Assembly (NCBI GenBank): GCA_024636775.1
Contig: JAGXGP010000038.1
Coordinates: 1-39,491 of the forward strand
Direction of reading: 5' to 3'
Source of the DNA: Hydrogenophilales bacterium
GTDB taxonomy: Bacteria > Pseudomonadota > Gammaproteobacteria > Burkholderiales > Thiobacillaceae
DNA length: 39,491 nt
Numbering within the stretch: position 1 is the stretch's first letter; every line of letters begins with the position of its first letter. Shown here piece by piece: positions 25,316-36,039 of this stretch. The position numbers and the translations under genes are program-made. The notes beneath the pieces were generated by a model that saw only the letters and a program-made list of their open reading frames with translations, searched no databases and had not been told where the DNA came from.

Positions 25316-26740
25316 TTAGGGGTTATAAGCCCGTTCGCCGTGGCTAGCAGTGTCCAGACCTTCGCGTTCCTGTTCTTCAGTCACGCGCAGACCCATGGTC
25401 ATGTCAACCAGCTTGAATGCCACGAAGGCGACCACGCCCGACCACACGAGAGTGACGAGCACCCCGGTAGCCTGCGTCAACACTTGGCTGCCCATCGAGT
25501 AGCCATCCACACCAACGCCGCCCAAAGCCGTCGAGACGAAAACGCCGGTGCCGAGAGCGCCGACAATGCCGCCGACACAGTGGATACCGAACACGTCCAG
25601 ACTGTCGTCGAAGCCATGCAGCTTCTTCAGACCAGTGACACCCCACAGGCAAACCACGCCGCCAATCAGGCCAAGAATGATCGCACCCATCGGCCCAACC
25701 AGTCCTGCAGCCGGTGTAATGACGACCAGACCCGCCACCACGCCGGATGCAAGACCCAGCATGGAAGGCTTGCCACGCAGCATCCACTCGGCCAGCATCC
25801 ACGACATACCAGCCGCAGCAGGCGCCAGAATGGTGTTGATGAAGGCAAGTGTGGTTCCGCCGTTGGCTTCGAGGTTGGAGCCGGCATTGAAGCCGAACCA
25901 GCCCACCCACAGCAGCGAGGCACCGATCATGGTCATCGGCAGGTTATGCGGCGGCATGGCATCGCGGCCATAGCCAATCCGCTTGCCCAGCACGATGGCA
26001 CCCACCAGCGCGGCAATACCGGAGTTGATGTGCACCACCGTGCCACCCGCGAAGTCCAGCGCGCCGTGCTCGAACAGGTAACCACCCGTTGCCCACACCA
26101 TGTGCGTAATCGGCAAGTAGGAGAAGGTGAACCACAGCACACCAAACACCATCAGGGCGGAGAACTTCACCCGCTCGGCCAGGCCGCCGAAGATCAGTGC
26201 CACGGTAATAGCGGCAAAGGTCAACTGGAAGGCAACAAAGACAAACTCGGGAATCACCACGCCATCGGTAAAGGTCGCCACTGTGCTATCGGGCGTAATA
26301 CCCGCCAAAAACAGCTTGGACAAGTCACCGATCGCCCAATTCATCCCACCGCCATCACCAAACGCCAGCGAGTAGCCATACACCGCCCACAGGATCGAGA
26401 TCAGACAGAAAGTGGCCAGAACCTGGGTCAGAACCGACAGCATGTTCTTGGTGCGCGTCAGGCCACCATAGAACAATGCCAGACCGGGAATGGTCATCAT
26501 GATAACAATCAGAGTGGAGACCATCATCCAGGTTGTGTCGCCCTTGTCAGGGATGGGCGCTGCTGTCTCTGTCGCGGCAACCGCGGCAACTTCAACCGTA
26601 ACCGCAACCGGCGCCGTTTCCTCGATTGACATGGTCTCAACCACAGCGGCTTCCGACGGAGTCGTTGCATCTTGAGCAAACGTCATGCCGGGGGCCAGCA
26701 GTACGCACATCAAGCCCAGAGAAGTAAGTAGCTTTTTCAT
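25316..26740 (-). CDS. amtB: Ammonium transporter
   Basis: A 474-residue inner-membrane ammonium channel. The signal peptide is at about 1-24 (MKKLLTSLGLMCVLL, then TFAQ). It is followed by an Ala/Glu/Val-rich stretch of some 40 residues before the first transmembrane helix, longer than usual. The twin pore histidines are seen in GGTVVHINSG and GIHCVGGIVGAL, the selectivity region in the usual helices, and a cytoplasmic tail ends in ERAYNP, typical of GlnK-binding Amt proteins. The ATG at 26740 is preferred over that at 26746 because AAGGAG is 7 bases upstream of it. It lies 11 bases after glnK and probably forms a complex with it. Confidence 0.95.
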   Translation of the reverse strand: MKKLLTSLGLMCVLLAPGMTFAQDATTPSEAAVVETMSIEETAPVAVTVEVAAVAATETAAPIPDKGDTTWMMVSTLIVIMMTIPGLALFYGGLTRTKNMLSVLTQVLATFCLISILWAVYGYSLAFGDGGGMNWAIGDLSKLFLAGITPDSTVATFTDGVVIPEFVFVAFQLTFAAITVALIFGGLAERVKFSALMVFGVLWFTFSYLPITHMVWATGGYLFEHGALDFAGGTVVHINSGIAALVGAIVLGKRIGYGRDAMPPHNLPMTMIGASLLWVGWFGFNAGSNLEANGGTTLAFINTILAPAAAGMSWMLAEWMLRGKPSMLGLASGVVAGLVVITPAAGLVGPMGAIILGLIGGVVCLWGVTGLKKLHGFDDSLDVFGIHCVGGIVGALGTGVFVSTALGGVGVDGYSMGSQVLTQATGVLVTLVWSGVVAFVAFKLVDMTMGLRVTEEQEREGLDTASHGERAYNP

Positions 26741-26751
26741 CGTCATACTCC

Positions 26752-27105
<354 letters not shown>

Positions 27106-27117
27106 TTAAGCAAGGGG

Positions 27118-27145
27118 AAAATGGAGCGGACGCATGCGCCGCTCC
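27118..27145 (-). terminator. Hairpin with short T run, possible attenuator between porin and glnK
   Basis: GGAGCGG (27123-27129) pairs with CCGCTCC (27139-27145), and the inner bases CGCATGCG extend the stem with one bulged A. On the minus strand ATTTT follows. The T run is short, so partial read-through from the porin into glnK-amtB is expected rather than full termination. Confidence 0.5.
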
Positions 27146-27159
27146 GGTAAGTCAGTGCA

Positions 27160-27936
27160 TCAGAAAGAGAATGATTTGGAAACCCACACGGTAGTCGTGT
27201 CTTTACCCAGGTATTCATTCTTGGTGTCGGTCCAAACAGATTTTTTGGCATTGGTATCGGTATACGCCACACCAATCGTTGCATCAGTCAATACATTGCT
27301 CAGCTTGCCCAGGTCATAGGACAGGCTGAGTTTCCAGTCGTCGTAATCCTGAGCGCCGTTGTTCTGGAATTTGAACGTACCCCAATGCGCATCAGCGGTC
27401 AGGCCGGTCTCGCCGATAGGCACGCTCGCGGAAAGGTCCAGATAGTCGGATCCGTCGGCATTGGCAAAGCCGAACACTTCATCGCTGACATAGTAGGAAT
27501 ACTTGGCTTTGAACCAATTCCAGCCCACGGAGGCATAAAGTTCGGTGGTATCGGCCCGGGTCACGTTTGCCGGTTTGTTACCGGTGTACATGTACTGAAT
27601 GGCACCCAGGTCATAAGTCAAACCCGTTTTGCCGATATCGCCGCCAAAACCGGCATAGACATCAATTTCTGCCTTGCCAGAGGTGTATCCCTGATAATCT
27701 TTTAGCCAACCCACGTTGGAAGCCCATGTGCCCACATAGAGGCCACTGCTGTGCGAATAATCGAGACCCCCCTGAATGGCGGCATCCCCACCGGTTTGCG
27801 AGATGCCACGGAAAACATAGTTGCTGGTTACACCAAGATTGGCACTGAAGCTGTGCGGGCTTTCCTCTGCAGCCATCACCAAGGCAGGCGCCCCTACCAA
27901 ACCAACCAAGACTAATGCGTGTACAAGTTTCTTCAT
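27160..27936 (-). CDS. TorF-family putative outer-membrane porin
   Basis: A 258-residue protein with a clear Sec signal peptide (MKKLVHALVLVGLVG to about residue 23). It is followed by alternating aromatic and polar beta-strands such as LGVTSNYVFRGISQTGGDAAIQ and ends in Phe (WVSKSFSF), the usual C-terminal signature of outer-membrane barrels. This matches the proteobacterial family often called TorF-like or TIGR02001. GGAG is 7 bases before the ATG. It is the first gene of a sigma-54-type operon with glnK and amtB, which points to outer-membrane passage of ammonium or small nitrogen compounds under nitrogen limitation. Confidence 0.88.
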   Translation of the reverse strand: MKKLVHALVLVGLVGAPALVMAAEESPHSFSANLGVTSNYVFRGISQTGGDAAIQGGLDYSHSSGLYVGTWASNVGWLKDYQGYTSGKAEIDVYAGFGGDIGKTGLTYDLGAIQYMYTGNKPANVTRADTTELYASVGWNWFKAKYSYYVSDEVFGFANADGSDYLDLSASVPIGETGLTADAHWGTFKFQNNGAQDYDDWKLSLSYDLGKLSNVLTDATIGVAYTDTNAKKSVWTDTKNEYLGKDTTTVWVSKSFSF

Positions 27937-27982
27937 GAATATTCTCCGAATGTGAAGACTCGCAAAATTGCAATTTCAATTT

Positions 27983-27998
27983 AGCATGAGGCGTGCCA
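27983..27998 (-). promoter_or_regulatory. Sigma-54 promoter of porin-glnK-amtB
   Basis: Minus strand CTGGCACGCCTCATGCTA holds the -24 TGGCACG box and a -12 ATGCT box. GG and GC are separated by ten bases. Only one position departs from TGGCACG-N4-TTGCW. The predicted start is near 27972, about 35 bases before the porin ATG. Confidence 0.88.
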
Positions 27999-28059
27999 GT
28001 TATTTTTTGTATAAAAAACAAGCAGATACCATCTACACCCCTCTAACCAACACACTGTT

Positions 28060-28076
28060 CGCACTTTAGTGGTGCA
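28060..28076 (-). promoter_or_regulatory. NtrC binding site, promoter-proximal
   Basis: Minus strand TGCACCACTAAAGTGCG matches 11 of 14 fixed positions of TGCACCA-N3-TGGTGCA. It lies about 65-80 bases upstream of the -24 box. Confidence 0.72.
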
Positions 28077-28090
28077 CAACAAAATCACAA

Positions 28091-28107
28091 TGCACCCTAT
28101 TTGTGCC
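28091..28107. promoter_or_regulatory. NtrC binding site, promoter-distal
   Basis: TGCACCCTATTTGTGCC (plus strand) also matches 11 of 14 fixed positions. Its centre is 31 bp from that of the proximal site, three helical turns, as in paired NtrC enhancers. Confidence 0.72.
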
Positions 28108-28126
28108 GCCCCCTGTTGCAGGGGGC
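28108..28126. repeat. Perfect GC-rich palindrome upstream of ubiK
   Basis: GCCCCCTG and CAGGGGGC form 8-bp arms around a TTG spacer. It lies directly upstream of the probable ubiK -10 element (28131) and adjoins the distal NtrC site. There is no T tract, so an operator is more likely than a terminator. Confidence 0.5.
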
Positions 28127-28127
28127 T

Positions 28128-28136
28128 TGCTACACT
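28128..28136 (+). promoter_or_regulatory. Extended -10 promoter of ubiK-yifB
   Basis: TGCTACACT fits an extended -10 element. The predicted start is about 15 bases before the ubiK ATG. No -35 box is recognisable; the palindrome occupies that region. Confidence 0.45.
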
Positions 28137-28157
28137 CTCGCGAAACTGGAGATTTAC

Positions 28158-28454
28158 ATGAATACAAATCCGAGATTTCCCAACTCCGCTTTTCTTAATG
28201 ACGCAATGGGCAAACTGGGCGAGTTGTTGAAACAGTCTCCTGCAAAAGACATCGAACAAAACCTTAAGGCCGGGTTCACTTCGATGCTCGGCAAGCTCGA
28301 CATGGTGAGCCGCGAAGAATTCGACGTGCAGACTGAAGTGCTGGCGCGAACCCGCGCCAGGCTCGAGCAACTTGAAGCGCGCCTGCTTCAACTGGAAAAA
28401 CCAGGCGCGCCTGAAGCGCGCACGACCGAACCGGAAAAGCAGCGCTCCGAATAA
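28158..28454 (+). CDS. ubiK: Ubiquinone biosynthesis accessory factor UbiK (YqiC/BMFP family)
   Basis: A 98-residue helical protein of the BMFP/YqiC family, known to assist assembly of the late ubiquinone biosynthesis complex. The N-terminal half contains FLNDAMGKLGELLKQSPAKD, and the C-terminal half is a coiled coil (REEFDVQTEVLARTRARLEQL) that drives trimerisation. The C-terminal tail is charged. The start at 28158 is supported by GGAG six bases upstream; the longer frame from 28101 has no such site. The stop codon is immediately followed by the yifB start. Confidence 0.88.
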   Translation: MNTNPRFPNSAFLNDAMGKLGELLKQSPAKDIEQNLKAGFTSMLGKLDMVSREEFDVQTEVLARTRARLEQLEARLLQLEKPGAPEARTTEPEKQRSE

Positions 28455-29945
28455 GTGGCCGTCGCTGTCGTCAAAAGCCGAGCGTTAAACGGCATGAACG
28501 CGCCCGAGGTGGTGGTCGAGGCGCATCTGGCCAATGGTTTGCCGGCATTCACCCTGGTGGGACTGCCTGAAACCGAAGTGAAAGAAGCGCGCGACCGCGT
28601 ACGCGCCGCGATCCAGAATTCGCGCTACGAATTCCCGGCGCGCCGCATCACCGTCAATCTCGCGCCGGCCGACTTACCCAAGGAATCCGGGCGTTTCGAT
28701 CTGCCGATCGCGCTGGCCATCCTCGCTGCCTCTGGGCAAATTCCCGCTGACAAATTCAAGCATGCCGAATTCGCCGGCGAACTGGCGTTAACCGGCGAAT
28801 TGCGCCCGGTGCGCGGCGCGCTGGCGATGGCGCTGGCGACGCGCGCGGCGAGTCGACAATTGATTTTGCCGGTCCATTCTGCCGCCGAGGCATCGCTTGC
28901 CAGCGGCGTCGACACACTCGGCGCGTCCAGCCTGCTCGATGTCTGCGCCTGGCTGGCGGGGCAAACTTCACTTATCGCACCTGAAGTTAACGCACCGCGC
29001 AATGCGCCGGACTACCCCGACTTCCTCGACGTCAAAGGCCAGACCGCCACCAAGCGCGCGCTGGAAGTGGCTGCAGCAGGCGGCCATTCAGTCCTGATGG
29101 CAGGGCCGCCCGGTACCGGCAAGTCGATGCTGGCGGCGCGCTTTCCCGGCATTCTGCCTGCGATGAATGAGACTGAAGCGCTGGAAGCCGCGGCGGTGCA
29201 GTCGCTCAATGGCGGGTTTCGTCACGAACACTGGCAACGCCGTCCGTTCCGTTCCCCTCACCACACTGCATCAGCGGTGGCGCTAGTGGGTGGAGGAGGT
29301 AATCCACGGCCGGGTGAAATTTCACTGGCACATCACGGCGTGCTGTTTCTCGACGAGCTACCGGAGTTTTCACGGCAGGTGCTGGAAGTCTTGCGAGAAC
29401 CGCTGGAAACCGGGCACATCACGATTTCGCGCGCGGCGCGGCAGGCCGATTTCCCCGCCCGGTTTCAGCTGGTTGCAGCAATGAACCCTTGCCCCTGCGG
29501 TTTTCTCGGCCACCCTACCCAGGCGTGTCGCGACACCCCCGATCAAATTGCCCGCTATCGCGCCCGGATTTCCGGCCCGCTGCTCGACCGCATCGACATC
29601 CAGATCAGCGTACCGACGCTGACGCAGGATGAATTGATGCAGGTGAGTACGGGCGAACCCAGTTCGGTCATCCGTGCCCGCGTGCAGTTAGCACGCGACC
29701 GTCAAATCGCGCGCCAGGGCAAACCCAATGCCGCACTGGGGACACAGGAAATCGACGAGCTGTGCCAGTTGGATGCAGCCGGCGAAACCTTGCTCAAAAA
29801 AGCGATTGCGCAGCTCAACCTGTCTGCGCGCGCCTACCACCGCGTACTCAAACTGGCGCGTAGCGTGGCCGACCTGACAGGGAGCGACACCATCAGCATG
29901 GTGCATCTTGCCGAGGCGATCCAATATCGGCGACAAGCCGCATGA
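28455..29945 (+). CDS. comM: YifB/ComM-family Mg chelatase-like AAA+ ATPase
   Basis: A 496-residue AAA+ protein. An N-terminal domain (about 1-165, ANGLPAFTLVGLPETEVKEARDRV) is followed by the ATPase core with Walker A GPPGTGKS, Walker B VLFLDELPEF and the Cys-rich MNPCPCGFLG insert, and a C-terminal Mg_chelatase_C helical bundle. In naturally competent bacteria ComM promotes branch migration during integration of transforming DNA. The start is a GTG directly after the ubiK TAA, so expression probably depends on translational coupling. It overlaps the next gene by four bases. Confidence 0.93.
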   Translation: MAVAVVKSRALNGMNAPEVVVEAHLANGLPAFTLVGLPETEVKEARDRVRAAIQNSRYEFPARRITVNLAPADLPKESGRFDLPIALAILAASGQIPADKFKHAEFAGELALTGELRPVRGALAMALATRAASRQLILPVHSAAEASLASGVDTLGASSLLDVCAWLAGQTSLIAPEVNAPRNAPDYPDFLDVKGQTATKRALEVAAAGGHSVLMAGPPGTGKSMLAARFPGILPAMNETEALEAAAVQSLNGGFRHEHWQRRPFRSPHHTASAVALVGGGGNPRPGEISLAHHGVLFLDELPEFSRQVLEVLREPLETGHITISRAARQADFPARFQLVAAMNPCPCGFLGHPTQACRDTPDQIARYRARISGPLLDRIDIQISVPTLTQDELMQVSTGEPSSVIRARVQLARDRQIARQGKPNAALGTQEIDELCQLDAAGETLLKKAIAQLNLSARAYHRVLKLARSVADLTGSDTISMVHLAEAIQYRRQAA

Positions 29946-30973
29946 GTAACCCGCGCGAATCCTGGCAGGAAGAAAAGCGCTCGGCCTGGCTGTATCGGGT
30001 GGTCGCCCAATGCGAACACGGCTCAACTCGTGAATCGCTGTTCAACGAACTGGCACAGTCAGCCGATGAGCAGGCAGAGATCTGGCTGAAGGCGATCGTC
30101 CAACACGGCGCCCCACCCCCCCAAACCTACCGGCCCGACTTACGCACCCGCGTAGTAGCGCGACTCACCCGAACATTCACCCCGCGCACCATGCGAGGGG
30201 TACTGGCTGCGATGAAGGTGCGGGGGATGGCGCTCTATACGCAAACCCCTCCACACGCGACACCCACCCATATCGACGACGTTGGAAAACGTCACCACAA
30301 AGGCGTTTCAGGGAATGCCCTGCGCGCCGGCGTATTTGGCGTCAACGACGGTCTGGTATCGAATGCAGCACTCATTTATGGCATAGCCGGCGCGTCACAA
30401 GAGCCCACGATTATTGTTTTGACTGGCGTAGCAGGGCTATTGGCCGGTGCATTTTCGATGGCTTCGGGCGAGTACGTCTCGGTACGTGCGCAGCGCGAAA
30501 TGTTCGAATACCAAATCGGACTGGAACGCGACGAACTTGAAAAATATCCACAAGAAGAAGCGGCCGAACTGGCACTGATTTATGCCGCCAAGGGCATGCC
30601 CATGGACGAAGCCAAGCGAGTGGCCGAGAAACTAATGGAGGATCCGGAGCGTGCGCTGGATACGCTCACGCGCGAAGAACTCGGGCTTAACCCCGACGAG
30701 TTGGGCTCACCCTGGGTGGCCGCCATTTCGTCGTTTGCCGCCTTCACGACCGGTGCAGCCCTCCCGCTGTTGCCTTTTCTGTTTGGACACAGCAATGCAT
30801 TAGCTGTGTCCATCGCACTGACCGCATTGGGGCTTTTCGCCGTTGGCGCCAGCATGAGCCTGTTCACCGGGCGCCACGCCGTATTGAGCGGCCTGCGCAT
30901 GCTGGGCATCGGTGGCGCGGCCGGGCTGGCCACCTATTTCATCGGTGCCTGGCTGGGGGTCAAGCTGGCCTGA
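29942..30973 (+). CDS. VIT1/CCC1-family transporter with N-terminal helical domain
   Basis: A 343-residue inner-membrane protein. Residues 1 to about 110 form a soluble helical domain with acidic segments (SWQEEKRSAWLYR, SADEQAEIWLKAI) resembling the ferritin-like domains fused to some iron/manganese VIT transporters. The C-terminal part is the VIT transporter: RAGVFGVNDGLVSNAALIYG (first helix), ASGEYVSVRAQREMFE, a charged cytoplasmic segment with EEAAELALIYAAKGM, then three hydrophobic helices. It likely exports or stores Fe2+ or Mn2+. The ATG overlaps the yifB stop (ATGA). Whether the N-terminal domain keeps a metal centre is uncertain. Confidence 0.87.
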   Translation: MSNPRESWQEEKRSAWLYRVVAQCEHGSTRESLFNELAQSADEQAEIWLKAIVQHGAPPPQTYRPDLRTRVVARLTRTFTPRTMRGVLAAMKVRGMALYTQTPPHATPTHIDDVGKRHHKGVSGNALRAGVFGVNDGLVSNAALIYGIAGASQEPTIIVLTGVAGLLAGAFSMASGEYVSVRAQREMFEYQIGLERDELEKYPQEEAAELALIYAAKGMPMDEAKRVAEKLMEDPERALDTLTREELGLNPDELGSPWVAAISSFAAFTTGAALPLLPFLFGHSNALAVSIALTALGLFAVGASMSLFTGRHAVLSGLRMLGIGGAAGLATYFIGAWLGVKLA

Positions 30974-31001
30974 CGCATTGGCCAGCGCGCAGGGTCCGCT
31001 G

Positions 31002-31388
31002 TTACGTCTGTTCCCACGGCAGGCCATCAAAGCGCCAGCCGTTCTTGGTGCAGCGGTGACGTGTCTCGTCCATGTCGCCCTCGAAACCGTGGGTGACGTT
31101 GTACACCTCGGGAAAACCATATTTTTCCAGGTAACGCCCGGCTTCCATCGAGCGCCTACCCGAACGGCAAATCAGCACAACCGGCCGATTGACAGAAGCC
31201 GCCTTGCGAGAATGTCCAAGAAAGTCGGGATTCACGTCCCAGTCCGGACCGTCCTGCCAGGCGATGTGAATCGCACCAAGGGGATGCCCGACAAACAGGT
31301 ATTCGATCTCCGAACGGCAGTCGATGAATACGGCTTCGGGGCGAGACTGTACAAAGGCGTGGGCTTCAGCGGGTTCTAGATGTTTCAT
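31002..31388 (-). CDS. Single-domain rhodanese-like protein
   Basis: A 128-residue rhodanese-fold protein. The catalytic loop reads CRSGRRS with Cys74, preceded by FIDCRSEIEYLFVGH at the N-terminus and followed by VYNVTHGFEGDMD. It likely acts in sulfur transfer in the cytoplasm. The ATG at 31388 is chosen over an in-frame GTG three codons upstream. It converges on the VIT gene and diverges from metH. Confidence 0.88.
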   Translation of the reverse strand: MKHLEPAEAHAFVQSRPEAVFIDCRSEIEYLFVGHPLGAIHIAWQDGPDWDVNPDFLGHSRKAASVNRPVVLICRSGRRSMEAGRYLEKYGFPEVYNVTHGFEGDMDETRHRCTKNGWRFDGLPWEQT

Positions 31389-31453
31389 GGCAGTCACCGG
31401 TCAGACTCGATACCTCCACCATAGCACTGCCCGGATACCCGGCGCCAACCGAA

Positions 31454-31459
31454 TATAAT
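31454..31459 (+). promoter_or_regulatory. -10 element of metH
   Basis: A perfect TATAAT lies 27 bases before the metH ATG. No convincing -35 box was found 16-18 bases upstream. The leader would be only about 20 nt, too short for a cobalamin or SAM riboswitch. Confidence 0.45.
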
Positions 31460-31486
31460 AGGTGATTGTCCTGTTGACTTTCTGCC

Positions 31487-35168
<3,682 letters not shown>

Positions 35169-35173
<5 letters not shown>

Positions 35174-35235
35174 CTGTTGTGGATCGGGATTACCCACCCC
35201 GCTGACTTATTTCAAGATCGGGACTACCAACCCCG
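35169..35235. repeat. Two-copy imperfect tandem repeat spanning metH and Nudix stop codons
   Basis: GCTGACT followed by a 20-bp block occurs twice. Block one, 35182-35201, is GATCGGGATTACCCACCCCG; block two, 35216-35235, differs at two positions. The first copy contains the metH TGA and the second the stop of the Nudix gene. The second copy also makes a hairpin with GATCGGG/CCCGATC arms (35216-35238). Confidence 0.75.
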
Positions 35236-35838
35236 ATCGAGAATTTTCTCCAACCAGAACAGGCCAATGACGGTTTTGGTTTCACAAATCTTGCCATTGC
35301 GCACCCAATCCAACGCCTCGCCAAACGGCACCCGCAGGATTTCCAGAAATTCGTCGGGGTCGCGGCCGTGGTTGCCAGGCTCCAGGCCACGCGCGAGGTA
35401 AAACGCCAGCCGCTCGTCCGAATAACCGATGCAAGGATAAATCGTGGTGACTTCACGCCATTCGCTCGCGGTGTAGCCGGTTTCCTCTTCGAGTTCGCGC
35501 TTGGCACAGGTCAAATCGGCTTCGCCCGCGTCAATCTTGCCGGCCGGCAGTTCGATAAAGTCGCGATGCAGGGGATAGCGGTGCTGGCGCTCCAGCAGCA
35601 GGTCGCCATTCTCAAACACGGGAATAACGACAACGGCGCCGGGATGAACGATGTATTCACGCGTCGATTCGCCGCCGTCCGGCAGGCGAACCCGGTCAAG
35701 CTTGACGTGCATGAGCCGGCCTTTGAAGACGGTTTCGCTGGAAAGCTCGGTTTCGGTGAGCGTGGTTGTTGACACTTCAGTGTCTTTACAACCACGGCCT
35801 ACTCCTTGCGGGTGGAGGTCTGGGGGTTCGTTTTTCAT
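35224..35838 (-). CDS. nudF: Nudix hydrolase, ADP-ribose pyrophosphatase type
   Basis: A roughly 204-residue Nudix enzyme probably hydrolysing ADP-ribose. The Nudix box fits GX5EX7REUXEEXGU (G-KIDAG-E, then REL and EE-TGY), preceded by YIVHPGAVVVIPVFENGDLL and ELPAGK typical of the NudF group. The start is uncertain. ATG 35838 has no Shine-Dalgarno sequence, and a TATTAT -10-like element sits just 8-13 bases upstream, which would give a nearly leaderless message. An in-frame GTG at 35775 fits the family's usual N-terminus about equally well. A structured region ending in a terminator lies directly upstream. Confidence 0.85.
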   Translation of the reverse strand: MKNEPPDLHPQGVGRGCKDTEVSTTTLTETELSSETVFKGRLMHVKLDRVRLPDGGESTREYIVHPGAVVVIPVFENGDLLLERQHRYPLHRDFIELPAGKIDAGEADLTCAKRELEEETGYTASEWREVTTIYPCIGYSDERLAFYLARGLEPGNHGRDPDEFLEILRVPFGEALDWVRNGKICETKTVIGLFWLEKILDRGW

Positions 35839-35875
35839 GGCTAATATAATAGCCACGGCAAGCCAAATCGCAGGC

Positions 35876-35906
35876 AAAAAAATGCCGGATTCTTGCGAAT
35901 CCGGCA
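35876..35906 (-). terminator. Intrinsic terminator upstream of the Nudix gene
   Basis: TGCCGGATTC and GAATCCGGCA form a 10-bp stem with a 4-nt loop. On the minus strand seven T residues follow (35882-35876). It lies about 135 bases after the algR stop and 38 bases before the Nudix ATG, so it either ends algZR transcripts or attenuates the Nudix gene. Confidence 0.9.
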
Positions 35907-36039
35907 GGAAAGAGGAGTTTTGCCCCTCATTGCGGAGAACTTCCTTGCTTGCGGCGGAAACTGCAAGCAAGGCCATCCTACGAAGGGATGCAAAAAATGG
36001 CTATACAACTTTAGTTGTAGATAGATGTTAACCCACTGT
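35907..36039 (-). ncRNA. Candidate structured RNA between algR and the Nudix gene
   Basis: Several inverted repeats follow each other. CCTTGCTTGC pairs with GCAAGCAAGG (35943-35952 with 35963-35972, 10 bp). CATCC pairs with GGATG at about 35975-35990. Alternatively GCCAT pairs with ATGGC, which excludes the preceding pairing. ACAACT pairs with AGTTGT (36005-36018). On the minus strand the series ends in the terminator at 35876-35906. No coding frame with signals is present. It could be a small RNA, a long 3' leader of algR, or an attenuator leader of the Nudix gene. I could not match it to a known riboswitch class. Confidence 0.35.

Noticed and set aside
35940-36020. c-di-GMP-I (GEMM) riboswitch on the plus strand
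   Set aside because: A few bases (GAA loop, GGGATGCAAA) look similar, but the conserved core and second helix do not match, and no plus-strand gene follows.
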